Notes: a model not told the origin generated them from the letters alone. DNA of 64,000 nucleotides from Weizmannia acidilactici (GCF_008974225.1 NZ_BKZR01000017.1:1-64000); one strand, 5' to 3'. Shown: positions 37,005-45,999, numbered from the stretch's first letter. Numbers and translations: made by a program.

Positions 37005-37715
37005 ATGGAATTTAAAAAGATCAAACCGGCAAAAATTTACGAGCAAGTGGCAAATGAAATTATAGAAATGATTCAAAAAGGGGAATTAAAACCGGGGGAT
37101 AAACTGGACCCTGTCCCACTGCTGGCCGAAAAATTTTCCGTAGGCCGTTCTGCAATAAGGGAAGCGCTTATGTCGTTGAGGGCGCTTGGATATATTGAAT
37201 TAAAACAGGGAGAAGGGACATTTGTCCGCAATTTTGATGCGAGCGGCATAACTTACCCAATCTCGCAAGCTGTGCTGATGGATAAAGAGGATGTTACCCA
37301 CCTATTGGAAGTGAGGAAAATTTTAGAGGCTGGTATTGCAGCTATGGCGGCAGAAAAGCGTACGAGCTCCGATCTGGAAGAGATGCATCAGGCTTTAAAA
37401 GAGATGAAGAATGCAACGGGTAACGAAGAACTGGGGGAACAAGCGGATTTGGATTTTCACCTTGCCCTTGTCCGTGCAACCCGGAATCCTCTTCTTGCCC
37501 AGTTAATGAACCAGGTTTCTGATACGCTTGTTAAAGCGATGAAAGAGACCCGGAGAATTTTACTCTTTTCGAATCCATCGACGTTCGGTGCTTTGTTTGA
37601 ACAGCACGCACTCATTTTGAGAGAGATTGAAACCCGGAATCCGGAAAAAGCAAGACATGCGATGCTGAGCCATCTGCAATTTGTGGAGAAGAATTTGGAA
37701 GATTACTTAGTTTGA
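37005..37715 (+). CDS. lutR: LutR-like GntR/FadR-family regulator
   Basis: This 236-residue regulator has an N-terminal winged helix (LAEKFSVGRSAIREALMSLRAL, ELKQGEGTFV) and a C-terminal FCD domain binding a carboxylate ligand (LLEVRKILEAGIAAMAAE; DLDFHLALVRATRNPLL). It faces the lactate permease gene, so lactate control is likely. The ribosome site GAGGAG precedes ATG 37005. A terminator follows. Confidence 0.85.
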   Translation: MEFKKIKPAKIYEQVANEIIEMIQKGELKPGDKLDPVPLLAEKFSVGRSAIREALMSLRALGYIELKQGEGTFVRNFDASGITYPISQAVLMDKEDVTHLLEVRKILEAGIAAMAAEKRTSSDLEEMHQALKEMKNATGNEELGEQADLDFHLALVRATRNPLLAQLMNQVSDTLVKAMKETRRILLFSNPSTFGALFEQHALILREIETRNPEKARHAMLSHLQFVEKNLEDYLV

Positions 37716-37767
37716 CCAAATGAAATTTATAAGTTGAGAATCGGATCGCCAAAAGTATACATGGGAA

Positions 37768-37796
37768 AAAAGCCGGCCGGAGTGTGCCGGCTTTAA
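37768..37796 (+). terminator. Terminator of lutR
   Basis: AAAGCCGGC-type hairpin: AGCCGGC and GCCGGCT arms followed by TTTAA. Confidence 0.7.
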
Positions 37797-37994
37797 TCAT
37801 GATCTGCATCAATATGAATATTCGGGTGTTCATCGAATATGATGGGTAGTGAAACAATATTTTTGAGGGGGTGTAAAAAATACTGTAATCCCTGTCCAGG
37901 GACCAAGGGGATGAGCTTTACTAGCATTCACCCGGATTTGATTGACGTGCACAAAAAGTGATTGAAAAGGGATGGTTTGAAAAGGGGCGATCGG

Positions 37995-38332
37995 ATGGCC
38001 AAAACAGGAAAGGATGAGTTTGTAAGCGGATTTGTTCCGCACCATAATCATGGCTCTGTTGATTATACTTCGTTGGATGCGGGGCATGTGCACCAGTGTT
38101 TAGACGTTACTTCCCCCCCATTCAAACGCCGGACCAGAGCCATATCCATTACACAGAGGGATATGTGTTATTTGAAAATGGCCATACCCATTACTATCGG
38201 GCTTATTCCGGGCCGGCTATACCAGTAGGAAATGGAATGCATGTCCATTATTATGATTTTTACACAACTGAAGAAAATGGGCATCGCCACCGAATAAGGG
38301 GAGTTGACCAACCGGCTCCCGGCGATCGATAA
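37995..38332 (+). pseudogene. ymaF: YmaF-like His-rich protein, frameshifted
   Basis: The first frame gives AKTGKDEFVSGFVPHHNHGS then AGHVHQCLDVTSPP. At the C run near 38112-38118 (7 Cs, 8 expected) it shifts, and the second frame continues IQTPDQSHIHYTEGYVLFEN then GHTHYYRAYSGPAIPVGNGM then HVHYY to 38332. The alternating His-x-His clusters and SGPAIPVGNGxHVH match the YmaF family, of unknown function and presumably metal-binding. A single-base deletion breaks the gene, or it is a sequencing error. Confidence 0.7.
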
Positions 38333-38350
38333 ATAAAATTTAGATCATGC

Positions 38351-38388
38351 AAGAAACCAACCAGATGCAGACAGGTTGGTTTCTTTTC
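38351..38388 (+). terminator. Terminator after ymaF-like gene
   Basis: AAGAAACCAACC / GGTTGGTTTCTT stem with 11-nt loop and T-rich tail. Confidence 0.8.
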
Positions 38389-38409
38389 TCTGTGAGCCGG
38401 GGAAAATGA

Positions 38410-38694
38410 TATACAGAAAAGTATCACCAGCCCCGGCACTTTGCCATATATTACATATAGGCATTTATCACTTTCTGAAACTTTTTATCAAAAAAGAAAG
38501 CGAGGTGAGGCGGCAGTGGAGCAATTTGTTATCCGCGTTAAGCGGTAAAATTAAAGAAAATGCCATGATGCTTATATGGACAGCATGAAGCCGGCTGTCC
38601 GGGATCCGGTGTTTTTCAGCGTCGGGATGCCAAACGGCGGCATAATTCCAAAAAAGGCGCTGCAGCGGATCATGAATGAAATCTTTGATTCCGA
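38410..38694 (+). repeat. Duplicated 5' part of the aminotransferase gene, left copy
   Basis: This stretch is nearly identical to 42,606-42,803 from GAAAGCGAGGTGAGGCGGCA through TTTGATTCCGAT (about 195 bp). Weaker similarity continues into the promoter side. The left copy has an extra A and a missing T early in the coding part and two substitutions. It then breaks off at 38694, so it is a dead fragment. The two copies bracket the GH1/PTS/GntR cassette. Confidence 0.88.
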
Positions 38695-38742
38695 TTATAT
38701 CAGGAATTTAAATGATTTTGGATCAGCTTAACGCTGCAAGTT

Positions 38743-38799
38743 AAAAATGTATCCTGCAGACAGATTTTATTCTGCTTGAGGGGTACATTTTATTTTTTG
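38743..38799 (+). terminator. Terminator-like hairpin before the GH1 gene
   Basis: AAAATGTA-TCC and GG-GTACATTTT arms with a following ATTTTTT run. Confidence 0.6.
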
Positions 38800-38830
38800 C
38801 ACGCTGGCAGAAAAAGATAATTCATAAATA

Positions 38831-38868
38831 AAATTTGAATTTACAAATTTAAAATATTGATTTACAAT
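38831..38868 (+). promoter_or_regulatory. Promoter and operator of the GH1-PTS cassette
   Basis: TTTACA (38840-38845), 17 bp, TACAAT (38863-38868) is a good sigma-A promoter. The inverted repeat AAATTTG / CAAATTT (38831-38850) overlaps its -35 box and is a candidate operator for the cassette GntR. Confidence 0.65.
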
Positions 38869-38904
38869 TAAGGTGTAATTCGTTAAAAGATTGGAGGAGC
38901 GAAC

Positions 38905-40287
38905 ATGCCAAATCAGTTACGCGAAGGGTTCTTATGGGGCAATTCCGTCTCAAGTATGCAGACAGAAGGTGCTTGGAACGAAGGAGGAAAAGGATTGTCT
39001 GTATATGATATCCGTAAGCCTTCTGAATTTGCTTCGGATTGGAAGGTTGCCATCGATGCCTACCATCGTTATGAAGAGGACTTTGATCTCATGCAGCAGC
39101 TTGGAATGAATTGTTATCGCTTTCAAATTTCGTGGAGTCGTGTGAATCCTACGGGTGATGGAGAATTTAATGAAGAAGGGATTGCGTTTTATGACAAGTT
39201 TATTGATGCGCTGATCGAACGTGGAATTGAGCCGATGATTTGCTTATACCATTTTGATATGCCGCTTCACTTGGCTGAGACTTACAACGGATTTATCAGC
39301 AGAAAAGTAGTCGATGCTTTTGTCAGATATGGAAAGGAAATGGTAGATCGGTTTGGTAAAAAAGTGAAATATTGGATTACCTTTAACGAGCAAAATCTTT
39401 ACCATATGCCCGGGGCTTTTAGAATCAGCGGTTATATGAAAGGTGAGAAGACTTTAGATGAGCTGTACAAAATCCAGCACCATGTCATGATGGCACATGC
39501 TTCTATAGCCAATTATATTCATGAAAACTATAAGGATATTAAAATAGGTGGGATGCTGGCGTATTCAGAAATTTATCCAGCAACCTGCAAGCCAAATGAT
39601 GTATTTGTTGCGAGAAAGCTGGACGAATTTTTTAATTACAATTTATTGGAAGCGTTTACGAATGGTTGTTACTCTCATGAAGTCATGTCATATGTGAAAA
39701 ACGAAGGAATCGATATGGGGATTTTAGAAGGGGACTTGGATATCTTATCTTCCCTGAAAAGTGACTTTTTGGCTTTTAGTTATTATGCCAGTACAACAGT
39801 TAATAGTGAGTTGATACCGGAGGGAACACCTGTCAACTACTATATGGAATACGGTAAACAGGAAAATCCTTATCTTGATTCAACTGAATGGAAATGGCAG
39901 ATTGATCCGTTAGGTTTTAGAGATATCCTGAATAAAATCTATAACCGTTTTAAGCTTCCTGTTTTTCCAATTGAAAATGGAATTGGTGTAAAAGAGACAT
40001 GGGACGGGGAACACGAAATACAGGATGATTACCGGATCCGGTACCATAGAGACCATATCCAGGCCATGAAAGATGCAATTTTTATCGATGGTGTTGATGT
40101 TGTTGGATATTTGGGTTGGGGACTGATCGATATATTGAGCTCTCAGGGTGATATGAGAAAACGATACGGTGTTGTTTATGTGAACAGGGAAAACCATGAT
40201 TTAAAAGATTTACGCCGTGTGCCGAAAAAGAGTTTCTGGTGGCTGCAAAAAGTGATTAAAAGTAACGGAGCAGACTTAGGCGATTAA
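38905..40287 (+). CDS. 6-phospho-beta-glucosidase, glycoside hydrolase family 1
   Basis: This 460-residue cytoplasmic enzyme hydrolyses phosphorylated beta-glucosides delivered by a PTS. The N-terminal GFLWGNSVSSMQTEGAW matches family 1. The acid/base Glu is in WITFNEQN (about residue 171) and the nucleophile Glu in FPIENGIG (about residue 355). The SSQGDMRKRYG loop carries the Ser, Lys and Tyr used for 6-phosphate recognition. GGAGG precedes ATG 38905. It is followed 27 bases later by a PTS IIC gene. Confidence 0.92.
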   Translation: MPNQLREGFLWGNSVSSMQTEGAWNEGGKGLSVYDIRKPSEFASDWKVAIDAYHRYEEDFDLMQQLGMNCYRFQISWSRVNPTGDGEFNEEGIAFYDKFIDALIERGIEPMICLYHFDMPLHLAETYNGFISRKVVDAFVRYGKEMVDRFGKKVKYWITFNEQNLYHMPGAFRISGYMKGEKTLDELYKIQHHVMMAHASIANYIHENYKDIKIGGMLAYSEIYPATCKPNDVFVARKLDEFFNYNLLEAFTNGCYSHEVMSYVKNEGIDMGILEGDLDILSSLKSDFLAFSYYASTTVNSELIPEGTPVNYYMEYGKQENPYLDSTEWKWQIDPLGFRDILNKIYNRFKLPVFPIENGIGVKETWDGEHEIQDDYRIRYHRDHIQAMKDAIFIDGVDVVGYLGWGLIDILSSQGDMRKRYGVVYVNRENHDLKDLRRVPKKSFWWLQKVIKSNGADLGD

Positions 40288-40313
40288 TTCCAAAATGAGG
40301 GGGAGATTTTGAA

Positions 40314-41674
40314 ATGAACGGGAAGGGCACGGTATCTGAAACCAATGTAAAGCGGTCGTTTTTGGACAAATTTACTGAGTTTGCTGTGAAGTTGGGAAAT
40401 CAGGTTCATCTGCGTTCATTAAGAGATGCTTTTGCAGTCATTATGCCATTATTTATTTTGGCAGGGGTTGCTGTTTTGGTAAATAATGTTGTCTTTCCTT
40501 GGCTTTTCAAAGGTGAAACATTAGTAAAAGCACAGTATTGGGGAACTGCTATTACGAATGGTACTTTGAATATCTCAGGTTTGTTGATTGCCCCGATGAT
40601 TGCTTATTGTTTATCCTCCAATAAATCATTTAAGAATCCTTTAGCATCTACTTCGGTAGCTATCGCTTCATTGATTATCATGATGCCGAATTCTGTATCG
40701 CTTATTCCGGCAGGGGCAAAAAAAGCCGTCGATGTAACCGGCGTTCTAACATTTGGCAATTTAGGAACCACCGGCATGTTTGCAGGGATTATCATTGGAT
40801 TGGTTGCCACTGAACTTTTTATCAAAACATCCAATATCAAGAAACTGGAAATCCATTTAGGGGAAATGTTCCGCCTGCAGTTGGAAAATCCTTCAGTGTT
40901 ATGATTCCGGTAATTCTCGTCTTGTCTATTTTTGGGATCGTATCCTTGATTTTATCACTTTTTGATACCAATTTAATTACTTTGGTTTCTAAAATGATCC
41001 AGGAACCACTAAGGAAAATAAACACAAGCTTACTGGGAACGATCATCATTTACAGTACAGGGAACTTTCTATTTACTTTAGGTATCCACCAAACAGTGGT
41101 AAACGGCTCTTTGCTTGACCCTTTACTGCTGGCTAATATGAACGAAAATATGCTGGCTTTTGCACACGGACAGGCGATTCCGCATATTATCAACAGCGCT
41201 TTTGTCCCGACCTTCGGGATGATCGGTGGAACAGGCAGTACGATCTCGCTGATTATTGCCACTTTACTTTTTGGGAAAAACAAAGCAACAAAAGATGTGT
41301 CAAAATTAGCCACTGCACCGGGCCTTTTCAATATTAATGAGCCGGTTATTTTTGGGTATCCTATCGTCTTCAACTTACCCATGATGATTCCGTTTGTTTT
41401 GCTGCCGGCATTGGGAATTGTGGTTGCTTATTTTGCAACTGCAGTGGGACTGATCAGTAAATGTGTGGTTTATATTCCTTGGACAACTCCGCCAATTTTG
41501 AGCGCATATTTGGCAACAGCAGGAGACTGGAAAGCAGCCGTATTACAGGCCTTGATTATTATCGGGGGAGCGTTTTTCTATCTTCCATTTATGAAGATTA
41601 GCGAAAGAGTAAATCAGATGAGTATGGAAACAGAGACAGAGAATGAAGAGGGTATGGCAAGAGAATCATTGTAA
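40314..41674 (+). pseudogene. PTS cellobiose/lactose-family IIC permease, frameshifted
   Basis: The first frame (40314-40904) encodes the N-terminal half of a cellobiose-type EIIC (FAVIMPLFILAGVAVLVNNV) and ends prematurely after KLEIHLGE. Restoring one A in the run near 40864-40866 reads GENVPPAVGKSFSVMIPVIL and joins the second frame (to 41674), which contains the conserved LGIHQTVVNGSLLDPLL and LFNINEPVIFGYPIVFN segments. Joined length is about 453 residues, normal for EIIC. One deleted base in a homopolymer breaks it, or it is an assembly error. No IIA or IIB adjoins it. Confidence 0.88.
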
Positions 41675-41786
41675 AAAAATTGCATGTAACATGGTATAAT
41701 TTGACTACTAGGGGAAAATCGCCTTTTTATATCATTGTGATTGGAAAGACGATTTTCTTCTTTTACTTTACTTTGAGGTGAGCATC

Positions 41787-42503
41787 GTGGCCAAGTACAA
41801 AATGATAGCAGATGAAATCCGCAGAAGAATCAAGTCAAAGGTTTATGAGGTTTCAAAGCCGCTTCCAGAACAGGTAAAATTAGCAGAAGAATTTCATACT
41901 AGCAGGGTAACGATACAAAAAGCGCTGGACTTGCTGGCCGTGGAAGGTCTCGTTTACAGCAAGCAGGGTTCGGGCACTTATGTACGAAAAAATGCATGGC
42001 AAATGTCCAATCTTGATTCAAGAGCTGATGATTACTTGGGCTTGACAAATAAAATGGCAAATGAAGGGAAAATTTCGAGTATGGTAATATCTTTTCAGCT
42101 CCGTTTTCCCAACGAAGACGAGTGTGAAAAACTGATTATTGAAAAAAATGAGCCGATTTATGACATTATCCGGCTCAGACGATTAAATGATGAGCCATAT
42201 TTAATTGAACATACAAAAATGCCTGTCGAAGTGATCCCTGGCCTGACCGAAGACATATTATACAAGTCGATCTATACCTATATCAGAAAAGATTTAGGAT
42301 TAAAGATTGGCGGTGCAAACAGGAGGATCCGTGCGGATAAACCGGATGAACTTGACCAGAAATATTTGGAGTGCGATAAATGCGACCCTGTGCTTGAAGT
42401 AAATCAAGTTGTTTACCTGGATAACGGCGTTCCGTTCGAATATTCCCGCACAAGGCACCGTTATGACAAAGGGGATATTCTGGTGGTTGATCTTAATCGT
42501 TGA
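41787..42503 (+). CDS. GntR/HutC-family regulator of the beta-glucoside cassette
   Basis: This 238-residue regulator has an N-terminal winged helix (LPEQVKLAEEFHTSRVTIQK, VYSKQGSGTYV) and a UTRA ligand domain (YDIIRLRRLNDEPYLIEHTK; FEYSRTRHRYDKGD). Such proteins sense phosphosugars and repress adjacent PTS and glycosidase genes. GTG 41787 behind GAGGTG is preferred over GTG 41778. It is the last gene of the cassette before the intact aminotransferase. Confidence 0.85.
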   Translation: MAKYKMIADEIRRRIKSKVYEVSKPLPEQVKLAEEFHTSRVTIQKALDLLAVEGLVYSKQGSGTYVRKNAWQMSNLDSRADDYLGLTNKMANEGKISSMVISFQLRFPNEDECEKLIIEKNEPIYDIIRLRRLNDEPYLIEHTKMPVEVIPGLTEDILYKSIYTYIRKDLGLKIGGANRRIRADKPDELDQKYLECDKCDPVLEVNQVVYLDNGVPFEYSRTRHRYDKGDILVVDLNR

Positions 42504-42605
42504 AAATTTTACGAAGATCAAGTAATTCTATTTTTCTTGGTATCTGTATCACCTTAGCCCACCCCTTTCCATATATATGTCATATAGGCACTTTTCAGCA
42601 ATCGA

Positions 42606-42803
42606 GAAAGCGAGGTGAGGCGGCAGTGGAGCATTTGTTATCCGCGTTAAGCGGTAAAATTAAAGAAAATGCCATTGATGCTTATATGGACAGCATGAAG
42701 CCGGCTGTCCGGGATCCGGTGTTTTTCAGCGTCGGGATGCCAAACTGCGGCATGATTCCAAAAAAGGCGCTGCAGCGGATCATGAATGAAATCTTTGATT
42801 CCG
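42606..42803 (+). repeat. Direct repeat, right copy (5' end of aminotransferase gene)
   Basis: Intact counterpart of the left fragment at about 38,496-38,694; see that entry. About 98 percent identical by eye over 195 bp. Confidence 0.88.
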
Positions 42804-43813
42804 ATCCTGCCCATTTATATGAGTATTGCAGCGCGAAAGGGTTCGGTCCGTTTTTGTCTGCAATTTCCGGCAATGAAAACATCCCTGAACCGTATATCAT
42901 GGCAACGAACGGCAATACACAGGGGTTTGATCTCGTCTGCAGAATGCTTTTGGATGAGCAGGACGGCTTTGCGATGGAGGCGTATACGTATTCCATCGCG
43001 CTTTCGGCTGTACACCAGTACCGGCTCAAGGTAGTCGGTATCCCGCTTGAACAGGACGGCCTTGATATTGATTTTTTTGAAAAGGCTTTAAAAACAACCC
43101 GCATTAAAGCGCTCTATATCATTCCGAACGCACAGAACCCGACCGGGATTACCACATCTCTTGAAAAAAGAAAAAGGCTCATCGAACTCGCTTACCGGCA
43201 CGGATTTTTGATCATTGAAGACGACCCTTACCGCGATCTGCTTTTTCATGAACGTTTCCCTTCTATATTTGAACTCGATCCCCTAAAAGAAAAAGTCATT
43301 TATTTGTACAGTTTTTCTAAAGTGATTGCGCCGGCAATGAGGACCGGATTTATTCTTGCGCACCCGGCTCTCCTTCAAAAACTTGAGCAGTTTAAGCAGG
43401 TCATGGATGCCTGCACTTCCCCGATCAACCAAATGCTTGCTGGAAAACTGGTTTCCTCTGGCAGTTGGCCGGCTATGCTCGAAAAGCAAAAACGTTTTTA
43501 TGAGAAAAGAAAAGAGTGGACAAAACAGTTTTTGCAGCACATGAATGAAACGGAACAATGGGAAGGCATTGAACCTGCCGGCGGGTTGTTTTATTGGATG
43601 GATGTGAAAAAGGGGGATGTGTTGGAATGGATGGGAATAGCTGCAGAAGCCGGAGCTGTGTTTGTCCCGGGAAATGCATTTACGCTTGAGAACGGGCCGA
43701 ACACGAAAATCCGTCTTTGCTTTGCCCATTGCAGCGATGAAGAAATGGGAAAAGGTTTTGTGCGCCTGGAAGAGAGTTTTAAAAAATGGAAGAACATGCG
43801 GGGCTCCCGTTAA
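42626..43813 (+). CDS. PLP-dependent class I aminotransferase
   Basis: This 395-residue fold-type I aminotransferase is of the LysN/2-aminoadipate or MocR-catalytic-domain type. It shows YIIPNAQNPTGITTSLEKRK, the DDPYRDLLF cofactor loop and the PLP-lysine motif SFSKVIAPAMRTGFI, and a C-terminal IRLCFAH. GTG 42626 is the likely start, supported by GAGGTGAGG and by the duplicated copy beginning at the same point. The amino acid substrate is unknown. Its 5' part is duplicated upstream of the beta-glucoside cassette. Confidence 0.85.
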   Translation: MEHLLSALSGKIKENAIDAYMDSMKPAVRDPVFFSVGMPNCGMIPKKALQRIMNEIFDSDPAHLYEYCSAKGFGPFLSAISGNENIPEPYIMATNGNTQGFDLVCRMLLDEQDGFAMEAYTYSIALSAVHQYRLKVVGIPLEQDGLDIDFFEKALKTTRIKALYIIPNAQNPTGITTSLEKRKRLIELAYRHGFLIIEDDPYRDLLFHERFPSIFELDPLKEKVIYLYSFSKVIAPAMRTGFILAHPALLQKLEQFKQVMDACTSPINQMLAGKLVSSGSWPAMLEKQKRFYEKRKEWTKQFLQHMNETEQWEGIEPAGGLFYWMDVKKGDVLEWMGIAAEAGAVFVPGNAFTLENGPNTKIRLCFAHCSDEEMGKGFVRLEESFKKWKNMRGSR

Positions 43814-44157
43814 CGCAGTTTAAAAAAATAATGGTTGATCAGGTTTTTTACCCATTCTGCCGCGATCTGCGGATGGTATCTTTTTTCAAACCGCCATCCA
43901 CGCACAAACACCGTATATTCCAGATCACTCCGCTTGTAAAACCGCATGTTTTTCCGGCCGGCTTCCCGTTTGACACGGTACAGATAGCGAGAGATTTGAA
44001 ACAGCATTTGTTCGACGGCAAGGATGTATGGTTCCTTGAATTTTAACAAGCTCGCGCGAATGGCTTTTTGATCGCGCTCCAGTGTTTTTTTGGCAAGCGG
44101 TAGCAGGATAAACGCCTCGACCAGCCTTTCTTCTTCTTCTGTTAACACTTGTGGCAT
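43810..44157 (-). CDS. Small conserved protein of unknown function (YhjD-like), LexA-box promoter
   Basis: This protein of about 115 residues is rich in charged residues, with sequence LTEEEERLVEAFILLPLAKK and FKEPYILAVEQMLFQISRYL then YRVKREA. It resembles small Bacillus proteins of the YhjD kind as far as remembered; no function is known. ATG 44157 with GGTGAT upstream is chosen over a GTG at 44166. Its promoter (TTGACT-16-TATAAT) contains a LexA-like box, suggesting DNA-damage induction. The 3' end overlaps the convergent aminotransferase stop by four bases. Confidence 0.6.
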   Translation of the reverse strand: MPQVLTEEEERLVEAFILLPLAKKTLERDQKAIRASLLKFKEPYILAVEQMLFQISRYLYRVKREAGRKNMRFYKRSDLEYTVFVRGWRFEKRYHPQIAAEWVKNLINHYFFKLR

Positions 44158-44172
44158 GTGGATCACCTATTT

Positions 44173-44204
44173 TTATTATACACAAACATACGTTCTAGTC
44201 AATC
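44173..44204 (-). promoter_or_regulatory. Promoter with LexA/DinR-like box
   Basis: On the minus strand TTGACT (44203-44198), 16 bp, TATAAT (about 44181-44176). The spacer contains GAACGTATGTTT, one mismatch from the DinR core GAAC-N4-GTTC, placed exactly between the -35 and -10 boxes where LexA would block polymerase. Confidence 0.65.
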
Positions 44205-44210
44205 TGTTGT

Positions 44211-44239
44211 TTGGTTTCCGGACTCCGGCTTGTTATAAT
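44211..44239 (+). promoter_or_regulatory. Promoter of the 34-residue membrane peptide gene
   Basis: TTGGTT (44211-44216), 17 bp, TATAAT (44234-44239). Confidence 0.6.
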
Positions 44240-44279
44240 GGCGGTATTAAAATGAAAACGGGAAAAGGAAAATGGATGA

Positions 44280-44384
44280 ATGAATGACAGGGATGGGGAT
44301 TTCGCCAAAGGTTGTTTGATCGGAATCCTGTTGTCGATTCCAATCTGGGCTTTTGTATGGTGGCTGTTGTTTAAGTTTTTTTGA
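44280..44384 (+). CDS. 34-residue single-span membrane peptide
   Basis: ATG 44280 behind AAAAGGA encodes MNDRDGDFAKGCLIGILLSI followed by PIWAFVWWLLFKFF: an acidic N-terminus and one hydrophobic helix rich in Trp. Support as a gene comes from a good promoter at 44211-44239, the ribosome site and a terminator right after the stop (44385-44413). No homologue is recognised. It could be a regulatory or toxin-like small membrane peptide, but the sequence alone does not say. Confidence 0.55.
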   Translation: MNDRDGDFAKGCLIGILLSIPIWAFVWWLLFKFF

Positions 44385-44413
44385 AGCGCTTCCGAGAAGG
44401 GACGCTTTTTTTA
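44385..44413 (+). terminator. Terminator of the small membrane peptide gene
   Basis: AAGCG-C-TTCC and GGGACGCTT arms with a run of seven T. Confidence 0.65.
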
Positions 44414-44530
44414 TCGGAAGGATCGTAAAGCTTTCGGAGTGTTTGGCGCGGGGAGGATTCAGGCATTGGTAAAAATATGACAGGCAATGATGCTGAAACA
44501 GGCATCAATCCAGCTGGGAGGAGGATTTCA

Positions 44531-44581
44531 ATGAATGATCACAAAGACAAAAAAGGCGACTCGCTGGAACAACAGGAATAA
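44531..44581 (+). CDS. Possible 16-residue peptide
   Basis: A very strong ribosome site (GGAGGAGG) stands 6-7 bases before an ATG that encodes MNDHKDKKGDSLEQQE, then stop. The peptide is highly charged and hydrophilic. A terminator follows at 44617. It may be a real small protein or a remnant of a larger gene. Confidence 0.3.
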   Translation: MNDHKDKKGDSLEQQE

Positions 44582-44616
44582 AAGAGCCGGAAAGGGATCC
44601 AGGAAGAAAAGAAATA

Positions 44617-44647
44617 GGGCCGGGCTCCAGTTATTGGTGCCGGCCCC
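44617..44647. terminator. Bidirectional terminator between the small ORF and the LCP gene
   Basis: GGGCCGG and CCGGCCC arms with a 16-nt loop; it sits directly after the LCP gene stop on the minus strand. Confidence 0.7.
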
Positions 44648-44652
44648 TTGCA

Positions 44653-45567
44653 TTATTTTTCCATGTTGGTGACCATGTTGTGGACGTTTTGCCGTTCCGC
44701 TTGATCCACGTTGAGATAGTAAATGCCGTTAATGGTCGCATTTGTACCTTTTACTTCATAGTCTTTTGAATTTTGGCGGCAGTCGCGGTAGTTCATGGCG
44801 ATATTTTTCATATCGTTAAATGTTAAGTTTGTTTTGATATTGTTTTGGATCGCAGCCAGGATTTCTTGATAGCGGGAAAAAGATTTGATGGTGGCTGCTT
44901 TGTTGATGACCGCCATAATGACATCGCGCTGGCGCTGGTTGCGGCCGAAATCCCCCTGAGGGTCCAGGTGGCGCATTCTGACGTAACCAAGCGCTTTTTT
45001 GCCGGTGTCGAGTGTAATATACCCTTTTTTGTAATAGTATCCTTTTTTGTAATACCCTTCGTCATGCCAGCTGATCTTGTTGTAGACGGTGACGCCGCCG
45101 ACAGCATCAACGAGGTCGGCCAGCCCTTCCATGTTGATCCGTATGTACTGGTCAAGATTTAAATTGGCGAATTGATTGACGGTGGCAAGCGCCATTTTCG
45201 GGCCGCCGTATGCATACGCGGCATTGATTTTGTCCATCGTTCCCCTGCCGACAATTTCGGTTCTCGTGTCACGCGGGATCGAAATCATCTGCATCGCTTT
45301 TTTCTGCGGATTTAATGTAAGGATAATAATCGTATCCGATCTGCCGACATCGTTCTTTCTTTCATCCACACCCAGCAAAAGAATGGATATTGGTTTTTGT
45401 GTTTTAATTTTTTGGGAACTTTCCTTTGATGGTGTGACAGATTTGTTGTCGTACATTTTGTCTGCGGCTTTTTGGACGGAATGGTAGACATAGTAGGCTG
45501 CTCCTCCGCCCCCAATGACAATGATCGCAATAAGTATCCCAAGTGTGATGAATATTTTCTTTTTCAT
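44653..45567 (-). CDS. tagU: LCP-family (LytR-CpsA-Psr) cell-wall glycopolymer ligase
   Basis: This 304-residue membrane-anchored protein transfers teichoic acid or other glycopolymers from lipid carrier to peptidoglycan outside the cell. An N-terminal TM helix (about residues 5-27) is followed by the LCP domain: ISILLLGVDER, RSDTIIILTLNP, SIPRDT, KINAAYAYGG, VDAVGGVTVYN and YVRMRHLDPQGDFGRNQRQR with the pyrophosphate-binding Arg residues. It appears monocistronic. Which paralogue (TagT/U/V) it corresponds to is uncertain. Confidence 0.9.
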   Translation of the reverse strand: MKKKIFITLGILIAIIVIGGGGAAYYVYHSVQKAADKMYDNKSVTPSKESSQKIKTQKPISILLLGVDERKNDVGRSDTIIILTLNPQKKAMQMISIPRDTRTEIVGRGTMDKINAAYAYGGPKMALATVNQFANLNLDQYIRINMEGLADLVDAVGGVTVYNKISWHDEGYYKKGYYYKKGYITLDTGKKALGYVRMRHLDPQGDFGRNQRQRDVIMAVINKAATIKSFSRYQEILAAIQNNIKTNLTFNDMKNIAMNYRDCRQNSKDYEVKGTNATINGIYYLNVDQAERQNVHNMVTNMEK

Positions 45568-45999
45568 TCTGCCTTCCCTTTTTCTTAATTTTTTGGTTTA
45601 TTTGTAAAACAGAATACACCTAATCGTAATCTTACCATGTTCTTTCGCAAATGTTAACGGGATTTTTTAGTTTGTCCTTTGGCAGGCTTTTTATTTTGGT
45701 CTTCTATCATTTCAACTTTTTGCCGTAGCGTTTAGGGGGTACCGCCGATTTTCCCGCTGTTTCCGCTGATTCGGTTTTCAAAGGAGGAAAGCCGCAGAAG
45801 GCGACAAAATAGAGGAGCAAAGCCTTGCCACCTTATGAGGTGCCACCGATTTCGCTTTTAAAAAGAGAATAGGATTTTTAATTAAAAAAATATTGTAACT
45901 TTTCCTTGCGAGAATGCGGACGAACGGAAAAACACCCACTACAATAAAAATAAGTTCAACATGAATGGGGTTCAGTCATTTTCAAATGGAGGTAAAAGG
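45568..45999. other. Intergenic region upstream of TetR gene
   Basis: No gene is recognised. Short CGCYGAT-like motifs occur at 45743, 45755 and 45764, related to the repeat at 57250-57341, and GCC/GGC-rich degenerate sequence follows. The last 60 bases presumably hold the promoter of the TetR gene. Confidence 0.4.
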
